Assembly (NCBI RefSeq): GCF_964199755.1
Contig: NC_133930.1
Span: 35,266,652 to 35,330,651 of the forward strand
Length of the DNA stretch: 64,000 bases
Reading direction: 5' to 3'
From: Larus michahellis
Lineage: Eukaryota; Chordata; Aves; Charadriiformes; Laridae
The notes beneath the pieces were generated by a model that was not told where the DNA came from, did no database searches, and saw nothing but the letters and a program-made list of their open reading frames with translations. Shown one piece after another: positions 48,901 to 60,900 of the stretch (positions within the stretch are counted from its first letter, which is position 1; each line of letters starts with the position of its first letter). The translations under genes were made by a program, and so were the position numbers.

Positions 48901-51900
48901 ACCATCACCCTCAGAGTCACGCAGTCATGCTTGATACTTTGCAGGTCTCCCCTGACCATATCATTGGTGCCCAACATAGAAAGCCAGCAGCCGTTAATGA
49001 ATAGTCTTAAGGCCAGACAAGCCTCAACCATCTGCCAGTAATGTTCCAAATCTGAGGCCCCAGCAGGCAGCAGACTTTCTGCAACAATGAGTGGGGTCAG
49101 CAGATGGGGGCCTCCATCCCCTGTGTCAGGCAGTCTGCCACTACTACACTCATTGCGTCCTTCTGGTGCTTCTGGATGGCTCAGGCTGAGCTGGCACAGA
49201 TGCTTCATTTCACAGAATTCTGTCCGAATGTTTCCATTAAATAATTCATTATCAAGTATCTTCAAACAAACCCAGTTTTACTTGCTGACATTGATCTTTT
49301 AATGTCCTTAGTAATCTCACTTAAGCAGCAGTTATCTTTCAAACTGAAAGATTTCCTTCATCCTCAGAACATTAATTAAAAAACAAACACACATGCCAAG
49401 TATTTCCTACTGGAATTATACACATAAATCACTTTAAAAAAAGTACTTACAAGATTATCAATTTTCAGGGAGTTCTTAATTTCTGCATGTATCCTTTGAA
49501 GCCTAGAATCCATTGATGTTTCTGAAGATTAAAAATAATATGCATGAATATTTGATAATCACATCAGGTTTGTTCCTGTAGAAACCTTTCCACTAACCTG
49601 AACTTCATACAGAACGCAGAAAAATATGGGCAGGCACTCTGCATCAGATAATGATGCAGGTGCACAAATAAATACACCACAGGGCTTACTATCAGAAATA
49701 AAATACACATCTTTTTAAAATTAGACACTATTAGCAACCTAGATAGTTTCCTCCTTAGGAGCTACAAACTGAAAATAATTTTCTATTTCAACATCCAGCT
49801 GCCACCCTCTGCTTCTGGGCCAACTTAAAAGGAAGTTTCAATAAATACTAAGAATTACAAAGCTGGAAAACCTTTAATGCCAGGACACCTAAATATCGAT
49901 GGTTTTGTTTTCAGTAAGTTGGACACAATTCAAGTTACAGTCCAAATCCATCCAAACAAAATGTTCCCAGTACACATGTTCCAGCAGGTGTGCAAGATGA
50001 ATGAACACGTCTGTCTCTAGTTCACATGCTGAATGCCTGTTTGAATTTTTTCATACACAAGTGGTATGTACTCCGAACAATGCTGCAAGGAAACAGAGTT
50101 TCCTTCAAGTCCAATCCATCTTGGATGGGTCTGGGTGGTTTATTTTTTTCCCCTGCCAACATTGGGTCAGTTGGAGTCCACGCCACGGGATGTGTACTAT
50201 ACCACAAGTAACAGCCAGTGGTTTGAACTGCCCTTAAAGATGGGAGTACTAAAAAAGGAATGACTGATCCCTATGAAGGTCAGTTTGCAAGTGTGGGTTA
50301 GTAGATAGGACCACAGTAATCTGAATCTAAGCCTCTTGCTTAGGAAGAGCAAGCCTTTTCTTAGCAAGCCTCCTACTAAGTAAGAGGTAGTATCTATATA
50401 CTTTCAAGAGGTCCCTCAGATTATTGTGTCATAAAAAGGAAAAAATGAAGGGAAGAACTAAAGTGATTCGATTCAAAGAATAGGATCTTTTGTTTCTTAC
50501 TGACAAACAGAAGGGATCATTGAGGTTAAAAGCTTGAATGACAGTAAAATAGGAATAGTGAAGACCTGTTCTCATGCACTGAAGAAAGAAGGAACGTAGA
50601 AGAACAAGAACACACTGTTTCACAGACCTGAGGGAAGCAGTCACAGATCAAACATTTCTGACTGAGACCCCACAGCCAGCTTTAGCGGTAAATTATCTTA
50701 TCCAGGAAGATCATTCTGTTCAAAATTTAAGATGACCAAAAATACTGTTTAGCTTCTTTAAACTAACCTCTCTTCTTCTCCATCTTCTTAACTTCTGCTT
50801 TCTTGCCTTCTTCTTTACTCTGCCTATCAAAAACGTTAAAGTATTTTTATAATGTTGTAAAGTCTGGTTTTCAGTCTTTTTTTTCTCCCCAATTTTTAGA
50901 TGAGATGCAATTATTTTGAAGTATTATCTCAGTAAAACATTAGCATGCAAAAACCACAAAGAGCCAAACTCTGGTTTTTGAAACCAAAATAAGTTAAAAA
51001 AAATAGTTAACTGAGATACTGCTGATAAGTCCTCCACACTGACAGACAGTTCTCCCTAGAAGCTGCACATTAAAGTATTTTAAAAACAAGTCGCATTTCC
51101 AAACTGTGTTTTGTTTTGGTTGCATGTACAAATTGGTGAAGTGGCATTGCATGGAACTATGTTATGAAAAAAGAAAATATTTCTATTATGATGACAAAGA
51201 GAGTAAAATTATTAACATTACCACAGGGAATTATGGAGATACCAATTAGTCATAATCAGTTCCTATATGACTTATTTTCTCATATAATTAATTATAACAG
51301 TAGAAGTATCCTACAACTGACCACAAATGTATCACTGATAATTTAAATATTCTTGAAGCAAATAGTAATATAAAGAAAAAATATTTATTACAAGTTCATT
51401 GAAATCTGTCTCTTTCTCTAATTGTATCACTAAAAATAAAACTGAGACTCACGAGAAACGAAAACTTGCCTCCATCTCAGTTACAGGATGAAAACAGGCA
51501 GAAGTCTTTTCAGCAAGCTTTTGAACTCTTTATTTAAGAGAGAGTCATGAACCAATGTTTAGCAATTCCTCAGTCTTGTCTTACTGAGGGGTTTCAAAGC
51601 CTCATTTTAGAATTTACATATTTCAGCACATCACGACTTAATATTCTGTGACTGATTTTCTTCCTGTCATAGTAACAGGCACCTATAAAATATCCAGGCC
51701 TGCAGCTCTGTCATTTTCCATGTTCCTTTCACAGACTCATCTAGGTTGGAAGGGACCTTTAAGATCATAGTCTGTCCAGTTACAGAATCAACAGGTTTAA
51801 AGTACATAAGACTACTTTATTTCAACTGGCAGCACAAGCTCATGCCTTTTAAATGGTACATGTAAATTTTGTATATGTACAGAATGGTGTAAAAGGCACT

Positions 51901-54900
51901 GTTATTAGACATAAATAAATACTATTGAAGTAGCTACGAAGACCAGAAAATGTAAACTATGCTGATGCGAAATGTAAACAAAAAAAGGTATCGGCCTATA
52001 TTCAGTGTATTAGTAGAGGAACTTGGAAGACAGACAGCACAAAAAGACGACTTTTTACTTTCTATCAATATTGAGTTTTGTGGGATTAGTCATCAGCTAT
52101 AATTAAATTCATTATGCATTCATTAACTATTACTCCTTTATCTTACTGAAACAAAGCTCTATCTACCTTCCAACACATAAAATATGACAGCTATTTAAAA
52201 GTAGAGGAGATCTGATTGTTAAATCAATATGACAGTTTCATTGCAGAAATCAATCAGCATATGTCAGATTTTAATAGTGATATATTAAGAGCTGCAAAGA
52301 TGCTAAGGACAATTTAGTATCTCTGGAGTTGGAAATGCTTAGGTTCGCTATGGGCAAGTAGAGTAATTAGGTTAGGTTTCCAGAGGAGGAGTGACAGTAA
52401 GAAGAGGAGAAGAAAGGGCTAGAGGGTAAAAAAACCCAAACAAACTAGGTTTTTGTTAACAAATGTGAAAAAGGTAGAATTTTGTTGTTACCAGTGAAGG
52501 GGACCATTATCTTCCTCCTTCTTCTACAAATTTTTACCTTGTTCTCCCTTTCTTCCGCCCTCCCACCAATTGTGGGGATGGGAACATCGTGGTCTCGTGG
52601 CGGCGGCTTCTTCACCCATTTGCAGAATAGCTCTTGAGAATGAGTCATATTTCTTCCTATTGTCCCACCCCCCCAGTTTCTGGCAGGATCTTCTCTCCAT
52701 TCTTATGCTTGATTCATTTATGATAATTTATCTTCCAAATGCAGACTGCTCTTGGTATCACTCAACTAGCTTTGCAGTGCTAGAGTAGAATAATTCTTAA
52801 TTTTTTCCTTGTTCTGTCTGACAGCATGTGCTCCAGCTGCCAGACAGAGAAAGAAGTGTTCTCCAGGTAACCCTATGCATTCCACAACCCGATCAAAAAT
52901 CCATGACCATGGATTAGTAGGTCCTACCAGTTCTCAACCTAATTTTTCCAAAAATTAATGAAAAACATATAGCTATCCTGAACAGTTTTTCACACTGATC
53001 CCTTTTCACAAGGATATTCTTAGGTTACTTCTAAAAAGAACCCACCAGCTGTCTTCTGCTAGGAATTCTAAATCCCTGAAAGACTGACATAATGTAATTT
53101 CTAGGTTCAATTCTTCCCATCCCCCCACCATAGAACGTATTGCTTTAGAGGAGCTTTTTACTCTCCACTTAAAAAGAAGTTAAAATAGACCCAAAAAAAG
53201 CATGGAGGGAGAGAACAACAGAACACAGTGCAAACCACTTCGGTATTTTTTCAGATACTGTCTCCTCCTGTTGGTTTCGAAGTACTCCTACAACTTGCAG
53301 ACATCACATGCTAAAACACACTCACGATTCAGATTCTGTCTGTTCCTCTTGCTTACGCTTTCTTTCTGTTACTTCTCTCTCATGTTGGCCTCTTACAATG
53401 TTTCTTCTATGAGCCGCCTGAAAGCTTCTTCCTCCTTTTTTCTTCTGTTTTTGTTTTTAGGATTGGAAAGGGAAAGGCAAGATTATTAAATCATTTTTTG
53501 TGTAATTTTTGTGTAAAGAGGTAGGTGTAAACCTACCTACACTATCTTTGAAGCAACTCTGCTCCATGGAACAACCTGACAAAAGCTGGCTTTCCCTGCA
53601 ACTAAATACAATACCTCCACATGTTGGTAAATTCTGAATTTCTTTAGTCCTTTCTCCATTTTTCCTTTTCTGACAGAAGGCAAATATCCTAAGAACCAGA
53701 AAAATGAAGACATTCCAAATGATTGGCTAGGGATAGCTTTATACCTTTCAAAAACTTGTTTTCAAGACCAATGTTCTCTTAGACACACCCAAAGAAAAAA
53801 AAGTCCATGTTCCAAGGAAAATAGATGGAAAAAGTCTTTTCACAAAATAAGTAACTGCCACATTTAAATACTTGGTTAAAAAAAAAAGTGTCTTAGAAAA
53901 GACGCTTTTCTTAGAAAATACTGGAGAAGTTCCTGAAAGAATTATTTGACAAAATGAAGTCCTGGAACTTTTATTCTATGTATCTATATCAGGCACCCAC
54001 AGGGCTCCACCCTTTACTAAGACCTAGCATTAACTTCAGGAAAAGATCTTCAGTGATACTACTCCCTCTACAACAAATATATCAGGAAAGCAAAATTATA
54101 CCTTGTCACCTTCTTGTTCTTCTCCATCATCTTCAGAATCAGAAGCTGATGCAGAACCCACTTTTGCAGCATTTTTCCTTTTTGGTTCAGTCTCTTTCTT
54201 TCCTTCCTTTTTGTCAAATTCCTTCTTTGATTTCTCCTCTTCCTTCTGACTCTCCTCATCTTTTTTCCCTTGCTTTTTGGCCTTTTCTTCTGGTCCTTTT
54301 TTCTTTGCCTTCTCCTCCTCATTAACACTAAAAGACGAACAGTATTTAGACACCATATCCATTATCTACAGTGAATTTTAAACATCACATTCTAACTCAG
54401 GAAGTTGATTTTCTTTTTTACCACAGAATATTAAAAATTATGAAGTTAATTCACCCTCGGTTTATTTAATGACTATTCAAAAAATAGTCAAACTCAAGTC
54501 TTATTCCAAAATGATAGCCCACTACCTATGCAAGAAACACGAAATAATAGCATGGAGGCCCTAATGAGGCTAACGTTAATATATTTGCATATCTCCAAAA
54601 CAAAAAAGTTAACGTTCAGAAGTTCTCCATGCACTTATGTGCCTGCAGGACCAAGACTACACTGTAAACTAATTTTATGAAGTATACTTAAGGTGTACAT
54701 ATACTGAAACGCTGCATCTGCTAATCTATAGAAAACTATGCTAATGCTCAACTTTTCCTTCAGTTACTAGAACCACTAAAGACTTGACACAAGAACTGAA
54801 GCGGGTAAAACCAAAATTTAGTTAACAAATGGTGTTGGAATTCCATCAGAAGAGATTTCTGAAACAAAAATGTATATTCATTTCAGTAGTTCTGTTTTGC

Positions 54901-57900
54901 ATGATCTTGTCATTTCTTTTAATGAATACCTTTTTCTCTTCACTTGGCATACGATTGTGTAAGGAATTTTGCACAGATTTTACAAGTTAGGACGGTTAAG
55001 ATCTTCTGTCTCTTGTTCCAGAAATGTACTACCTTGAGTTACTACGTATTAATTACCTGAGCTGTAAATAGCAACATCAAAGCAAACAGTAACTCACACT
55101 GCATACCAAAGGGGCAAAAACCTGTCAGGAACTCAGTACTAACGAGGAAGTCTTAACGTAAGGAACAATGTGGTTTACAATGAAGAAGCTTTATATTAAT
55201 AAACAAAACAGAACAACTCACGAGTCGCTCTCTGGAAGACAAGGTGGTTTCACCAACTTGGGTCTCCCTCTTGGTTTTGGGACCTTTATTTCAGAAGCTA
55301 GTATTTATATAGAAATAACAGGTTAGTCCACAGCCAGAGCAACCATCTGCTCCTTGTCTATGTAAAAAGATTCTTACTCAACAGAAAGAAGCTATACTTA
55401 AATCAAAATGTATACCCTAACTCTGTTGTTATACAAAATTCAAGTGTTAAGTGAGTACCAAACTTTAATCAAGACCTCTGAAAAATTAAAGTGTTGGTAG
55501 GTTTTTTCACCTGATTGGTAAATTAAAAACTTTGGTGTTTCTTTTTAGCCTCAGGCTACAACTACCAATTCTTGTGTTTTTGCACTATCTGCAGTTACGA
55601 TTTGTTTCACATGTTGCATAACTAATATGAACAAGTCTCAAATGAGAGAATGAGAAACTCTGAAATTAGAGAACGGAAAGAAGTCATTTAGTGTCCACAT
55701 TTACGCAGTCAGTTTGCCATTTTTTCTGGATGTATCACGGGGCTTTCATCACTTTTCTTGATAACAAACCACTGTCAAGAAGTTCTACCACCACACTACA
55801 GTACAGAGCAAAACTTGGCACTTCCTCACATTCACTGTATTGTAAGGAGTAAGACAAATAGTGTATCTGCCTTCTTGGCACTTATATCCTTCAAATGCTT
55901 GTCCGATGCAACAGTGAATATGTGGTTAGGAAACCTAATACTCAATGTTTAAACTCCTGTTGGTGGTAGCAGGGAGCACCGTTAAGCAAGAGAGGTATGC
56001 ATCACATCCAACACCAGAACAGGCTGCACAGGACATCTTATAAAAAGGTATTTATACAGGCGGTGAATGCATCTCTTAGATCCTTTTCTGCTCTTACAGA
56101 CAGTATTTAGTTAAAAAAAAAAAAATTAAAGATAAACACGTACAAAAATTAGAAATGTACATTTAACGAAACGGGGTGGGGAAAAGGGGAACTAAAGTAA
56201 TACTTAATTTCCTCACAGCTTCCAAGGCAAAAGTAATTAAGTCCTATTAACTGTGGCTGCACTTTGTAAAAGTTATTTTCGTGCTGTCAGCAGATACAGA
56301 CGGAATCACGGAATCTTCAGAGTTGGAAGGCACCTCTAGAGATCATCTAGTCCAACTCCCCTGCTACAGCAGGAGTGCCTAAAGCACATCCCTCAGGGCT
56401 GCATCCAGACGGGTCTTGAAAATCTCCAGAGAAGGGGACTCCACAACCTCCCTGGGCAGCCTGTTCCAGTGCTCTGTCACCCTCACCGTAAAGAAGTTTT
56501 TCCGTGTATTTGAACGGAACTTCCTATGTTCTAGCTTGTGCCCATTGCCCCTCATCCTGTCACTGGGAACCATTGAAAAGAGCCTGGCTCCGTCCTCCTT
56601 AAACCCACCCTTTAGATACTTGTAAACATTAGTAAGGTCTCCCCTCAGCCTTCTCTTCTCCAGGCCTAAAGAGTCCCAGCTCTTTCAGCCTTTCCTCATA
56701 AGGGAGATGCTCCAGTCCCATAATCATCTTGGTTGCCCTTCGCTGGACTCGCTCCAGTAGTTCCCTGTCCCTCTTGAACTGGGGAGCCCAAACCTGGACA
56801 CAATACTCCAGTTGTGGCCTCACCAGTGCAGAGTAGAGGGGGAGAATGACCTCCCTCGACCTACTGGCCACAGTCTTCCCTATGCAGCCCAGGATGCCAT
56901 TGGCCTTCTTGGCGACAAGGGCACACTGCTGGCTCATGGATAATTTGCTGTCTACCAGGACCCCCAGGTCCTTCTCCTCAGAGCTGCTTCCCAGCATGTC
57001 CGCCCCTAACCTATACTGGTGCTTGGCATTCTTCCTTCCCAGGTGCAGGACCTTACACTTGCTTTTGTTGAACCTCATTAGGTTCTTCTCTGCCCAGCTC
57101 TCCAGCCTGTCCAGGTCACGCTGGATGGCAGCACGGCCCTCTGGAGTGTCGGCCACCCCTCCCAGCTTGGTATCATCAGCATACTTGCTGAGGATACACT
57201 CCGTCCCCTCATCTAGGTCATTAATGAATATATTGAACAGAATTGGACCAAGTATTGACCCCTGAGGGACACCACTGGTTACAGGCCTCCAACTGGACTC
57301 TGTGCTGCTGATCACAACCCTCTGAGTTCTGTCACTCAGCCAGCTCTCGATCCACCTCACTGTCACCTCATCGAGCCCATAACATCATCATTAGGAAGCT
57401 GAGGAAGTATGGGAGACAGTGTCAAAAGCCTTGCTAAGGTCAAGGTGACATCTACGGCTCTCCCCTCCTCCAGCCAACCCGTTATAACATCATAGAAAGA
57501 CGAATATAAATTATTTGCTTCACAGACTAGATGCTCATACAGTGTACTTAACTGCAGCAAGAACTTTTTTCCAATGCAGCAGTTAATGAGGAATTCAAGA
57601 ATATCTGCAAGCTTACCACAAAAATTCCAATTAATTAGATCATTACCACTTTAAAAGAAACAAGTGCTGCAGAGCTATCACCAAATGGTTCTAATTACAC
57701 TTTTTTTTTTTAGGAAAGTTATATCTTCTTTTCATCTGCCTATGAATCTACACAGGTTGCCTTAAACATCTTTTTAAACAAGTCTCTCCATCTCTCTGTT
57801 TCTGCTGTCCTCTGAGCTCCACCTACAGGCTCTGTGTCCCCCCAGTTCTCTTCCTTATGTTTTATGGATATTCCAATGCAAAGTATTTTACAGATCTTTA

Positions 57901-60900
57901 ATGAATATAGATCTCTATGGAGCAACAATGCACAAAGAGCTCTTATTGTCTATCTATAGTTTAGCAGGATTCTATGAAGAAGGCTTTTCTAAAGGCGATA
58001 CCTGTACACCAAAACAACTCCTCTTATTTAGAGGACTGATCATTTGTGCTAACAATTTAAAGCCATTTACATCTTAAATTTGTCAGTTTCAGATGAGGTG
58101 TTTCCTCATTAAAATCTATTAGCAAAGATTGCTTTTAACATAAGAAAATACTCCGTAGTACTTTAGGGGAAAGAGACAGCTCCCTGGCTAATTCTACAAA
58201 GGTATTTCTGTGGTGAAAAAAAATTCTTTCTGTTAAAGTTACCTGCTGGTCTTCCTCTTTTGGGGCTTACTTTTGGAGACACTGGCACAGGAGCTGCTGC
58301 TGCCACAGCCGCTGTTGCCACTGCTGCTGCTTCCTCAGCTTCAGCTTGTTTTTCAGCCTAATTTAAAGAACAAATTTCACAAGTGAAAAAACACAGGGCA
58401 CCAACATCTCAGTTACTTTCTCAAACAACAGTTTTAAACTTCTAGAAATGCATTATTATGCAATTGCTTCTACATATGAAAAAAACGTTTCCAAATTTAG
58501 TAACAGATTACATTTAAGTACTAATTTCACCCTCTCCATACCATCACTACCTGATATAGTAATGTTTCATGTAATTTCAACCAGTCCATTCATCTTCAGA
58601 ACAATATCTTGACACAAGAAAGGAAAAAATTCTTTATAAGTACTTTTAAGATCACCATAACAGCATGCCAAAACACAGTTTTTTAAGCAGCTACGTTCAT
58701 ATTTTTTCCGCCTATATACGAATACTCCTGTTTTAGATGCTACCATCTCCCCTAGCTCCATCAAAGTATCAAGCCAGTAGATGGAGCTATTCAGAAAAAA
58801 ACACCCGCTTCTAGCTCTATAGCCAATTATTCACAGTGAAAAACTGTGTGTTGAACTGCACTAACTGGACATAATGACCTTCATCTACATAGTAATTTTA
58901 AGGGGGCTGGGTTGTAATTACAGATAGAACTTGTGGCAATATAAGATCTTCATGAAAGGATACATATCTCCCTGCAGAAACATTCCATATCCATACAGAC
59001 AGATAAAAAGAATTCAGAAAAATCCCAACTGGAGAAAACATTTACGGTATTTAGTGTCCTGGATGCAAGAGCATCAGACAGCAGCAACAGAAAATTTATG
59101 GCAAAATATGTATTTATCTTAATATTCTTTGTGGACTCCTATAATAAAAGGCAACTTTAAAGAACAAACAAATCTAGAACAGAACAGAGGTAGATCTCAC
59201 ATTAACTGTGCTTTCCATGAGCCTACAGAAAGACTGTTTAAATGAAGACAGAAAAGTACCTGTTAGAATGCTTTTTTGTAATCCCAGGAAAAGAAAACAC
59301 CATGTTTCTTAAGGCAAGTAAGAAACACATTCAAAGCCATATAACTGCATAGCCAACCCTCTTTTCTGACCCACAAGCACACACTACATCCCTTTAAATA
59401 CTATTTTTCTGTTCAGCAATGGCCTGTAGTAATGCAAAGTTCTGGTTAAACCCCTTGCAGCATGTGCCGAACACAAGTCTGTCAGCTGAAGCTAGTAAAC
59501 GTGACAGAGGAAATCTTAGGCCTGCAGTGTCTTATGATGCCAAAAGAAACCCTACCTCAAACAAAACAGAAGAAAAAACACCACAACCACAGGATTTCAG
59601 TGCTTTTTGAAAAAGCAAAGAATGAGATTTATTTTTTGGGTGTGTGTCATCTGTGAGGCTTCTCTCCCATTCACAAGCTGAAGTCACAAGTATGCATAGT
59701 CACAGACATTCTTTCAAGTTCTTGCTGTTTCAGACTGAAAGCTTTCCTTGAATCTTAGTTTAGATTTTTATAAAATTTACTTTGTTTTTTAATATGGTAT
59801 TCTTTAAGTTCTATTTTTCAAATATTCAAATTGGTTTCATAAGAGCATTTCAAACACGTATCTTTCTTTTTTTGTGAAGCAAATGACATTCCGCATGCTA
59901 CTAACTGGTGACAAACATACTAAGGTCACAGTTACTTCACACTCATCCCATTCCTGCTGTCAGCACTAATGTTACAAGTTAAATGGTTTCAAATTAAAAT
60001 TAAACTTTGCCCCACTTCAGTCTGGTTTTTGGTTGGGTCAGTGGCCTGATCTGGCTTGCTGTGTGACCACCTGAACATTAAGGCTGGAGCATGCTGAGCA
60101 AGCAGCTGGAGCTGCCTGTTTCAAAGTAACTCCAATTTTTCCCAGGTTGAAGAGAACACAAAATCACAACCTCATGAAAAGGGAGAGTATTTCAAGCGTT
60201 AGTTCAGTGTGCTGAAGTTGTTAAAAGAAATTTTTCTGAGCTTCAAAGCATACTACTTTATTAGCAGTCTAGCAACAGTTTATATCTTAGTTTTTCTGAC
60301 TTGCAAAGGACTGTTTGGGAAAAGATAGGAACTCCCTACTCTAAGTTCAAACATAATTAAGACTTGGGAAAACTTTCATTCCTACAAATCTTTCAGCCAT
60401 TCGAAAGGGGGGAGGAGGGTGTCAAGCACTTCAACTTATGCATAATTTGTCATTAAAGAAAATAACACCCAGTAACATCACATCGAAAAATTCCAGTAAG
60501 GTGAAGTAATTAAACATATTGTTACCTTTCTTTTTCTTCCTCTTCTAGCAACTTTAGGCATAGAAGCATCACTTGTTTTCACCACATCCTATGAAGATTA
60601 AAAATGATGCTAAGAGTCTTAACAAAACAAAGATATATTTTAAATTATTCTAAGTTTTTTCCACAACTGAAGCGTCTGGCACACAATTTAGACAAAAATC
60701 CTGTAATATAGATGAAGACACCTCCTCCTGCTTTTAAATTATTAAAATCCTGATCATCTGCTAATCAGGATTTTTTTCTGAAAGGTAAGAAATAATATAA
60801 GTACTAAATAATATCCTGTTTTAAATAAAGGTACGTAGTCATGTTTTAGTCTGTCTGAACTCTTCATCTGGTCCTTTAAAAAAGTACACTGGCAATCCAG

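Larger units (their letters stand above)
49522..53325. other. PSIP1 introns around the 50.8-kb exon
   Basis: Non-coding except exon 50823-50768. Only a 52-base CR1 tail fragment (51731-51782) was recognised. Several AT-rich stretches lack any assignment. Confidence 0.5.

Noticed and set aside
54068-54328. 86-codon Arg/Lys-rich - strand frame
   Set aside because: It is a register shadow of the PSIP1 charged-linker exon (54327-54102).
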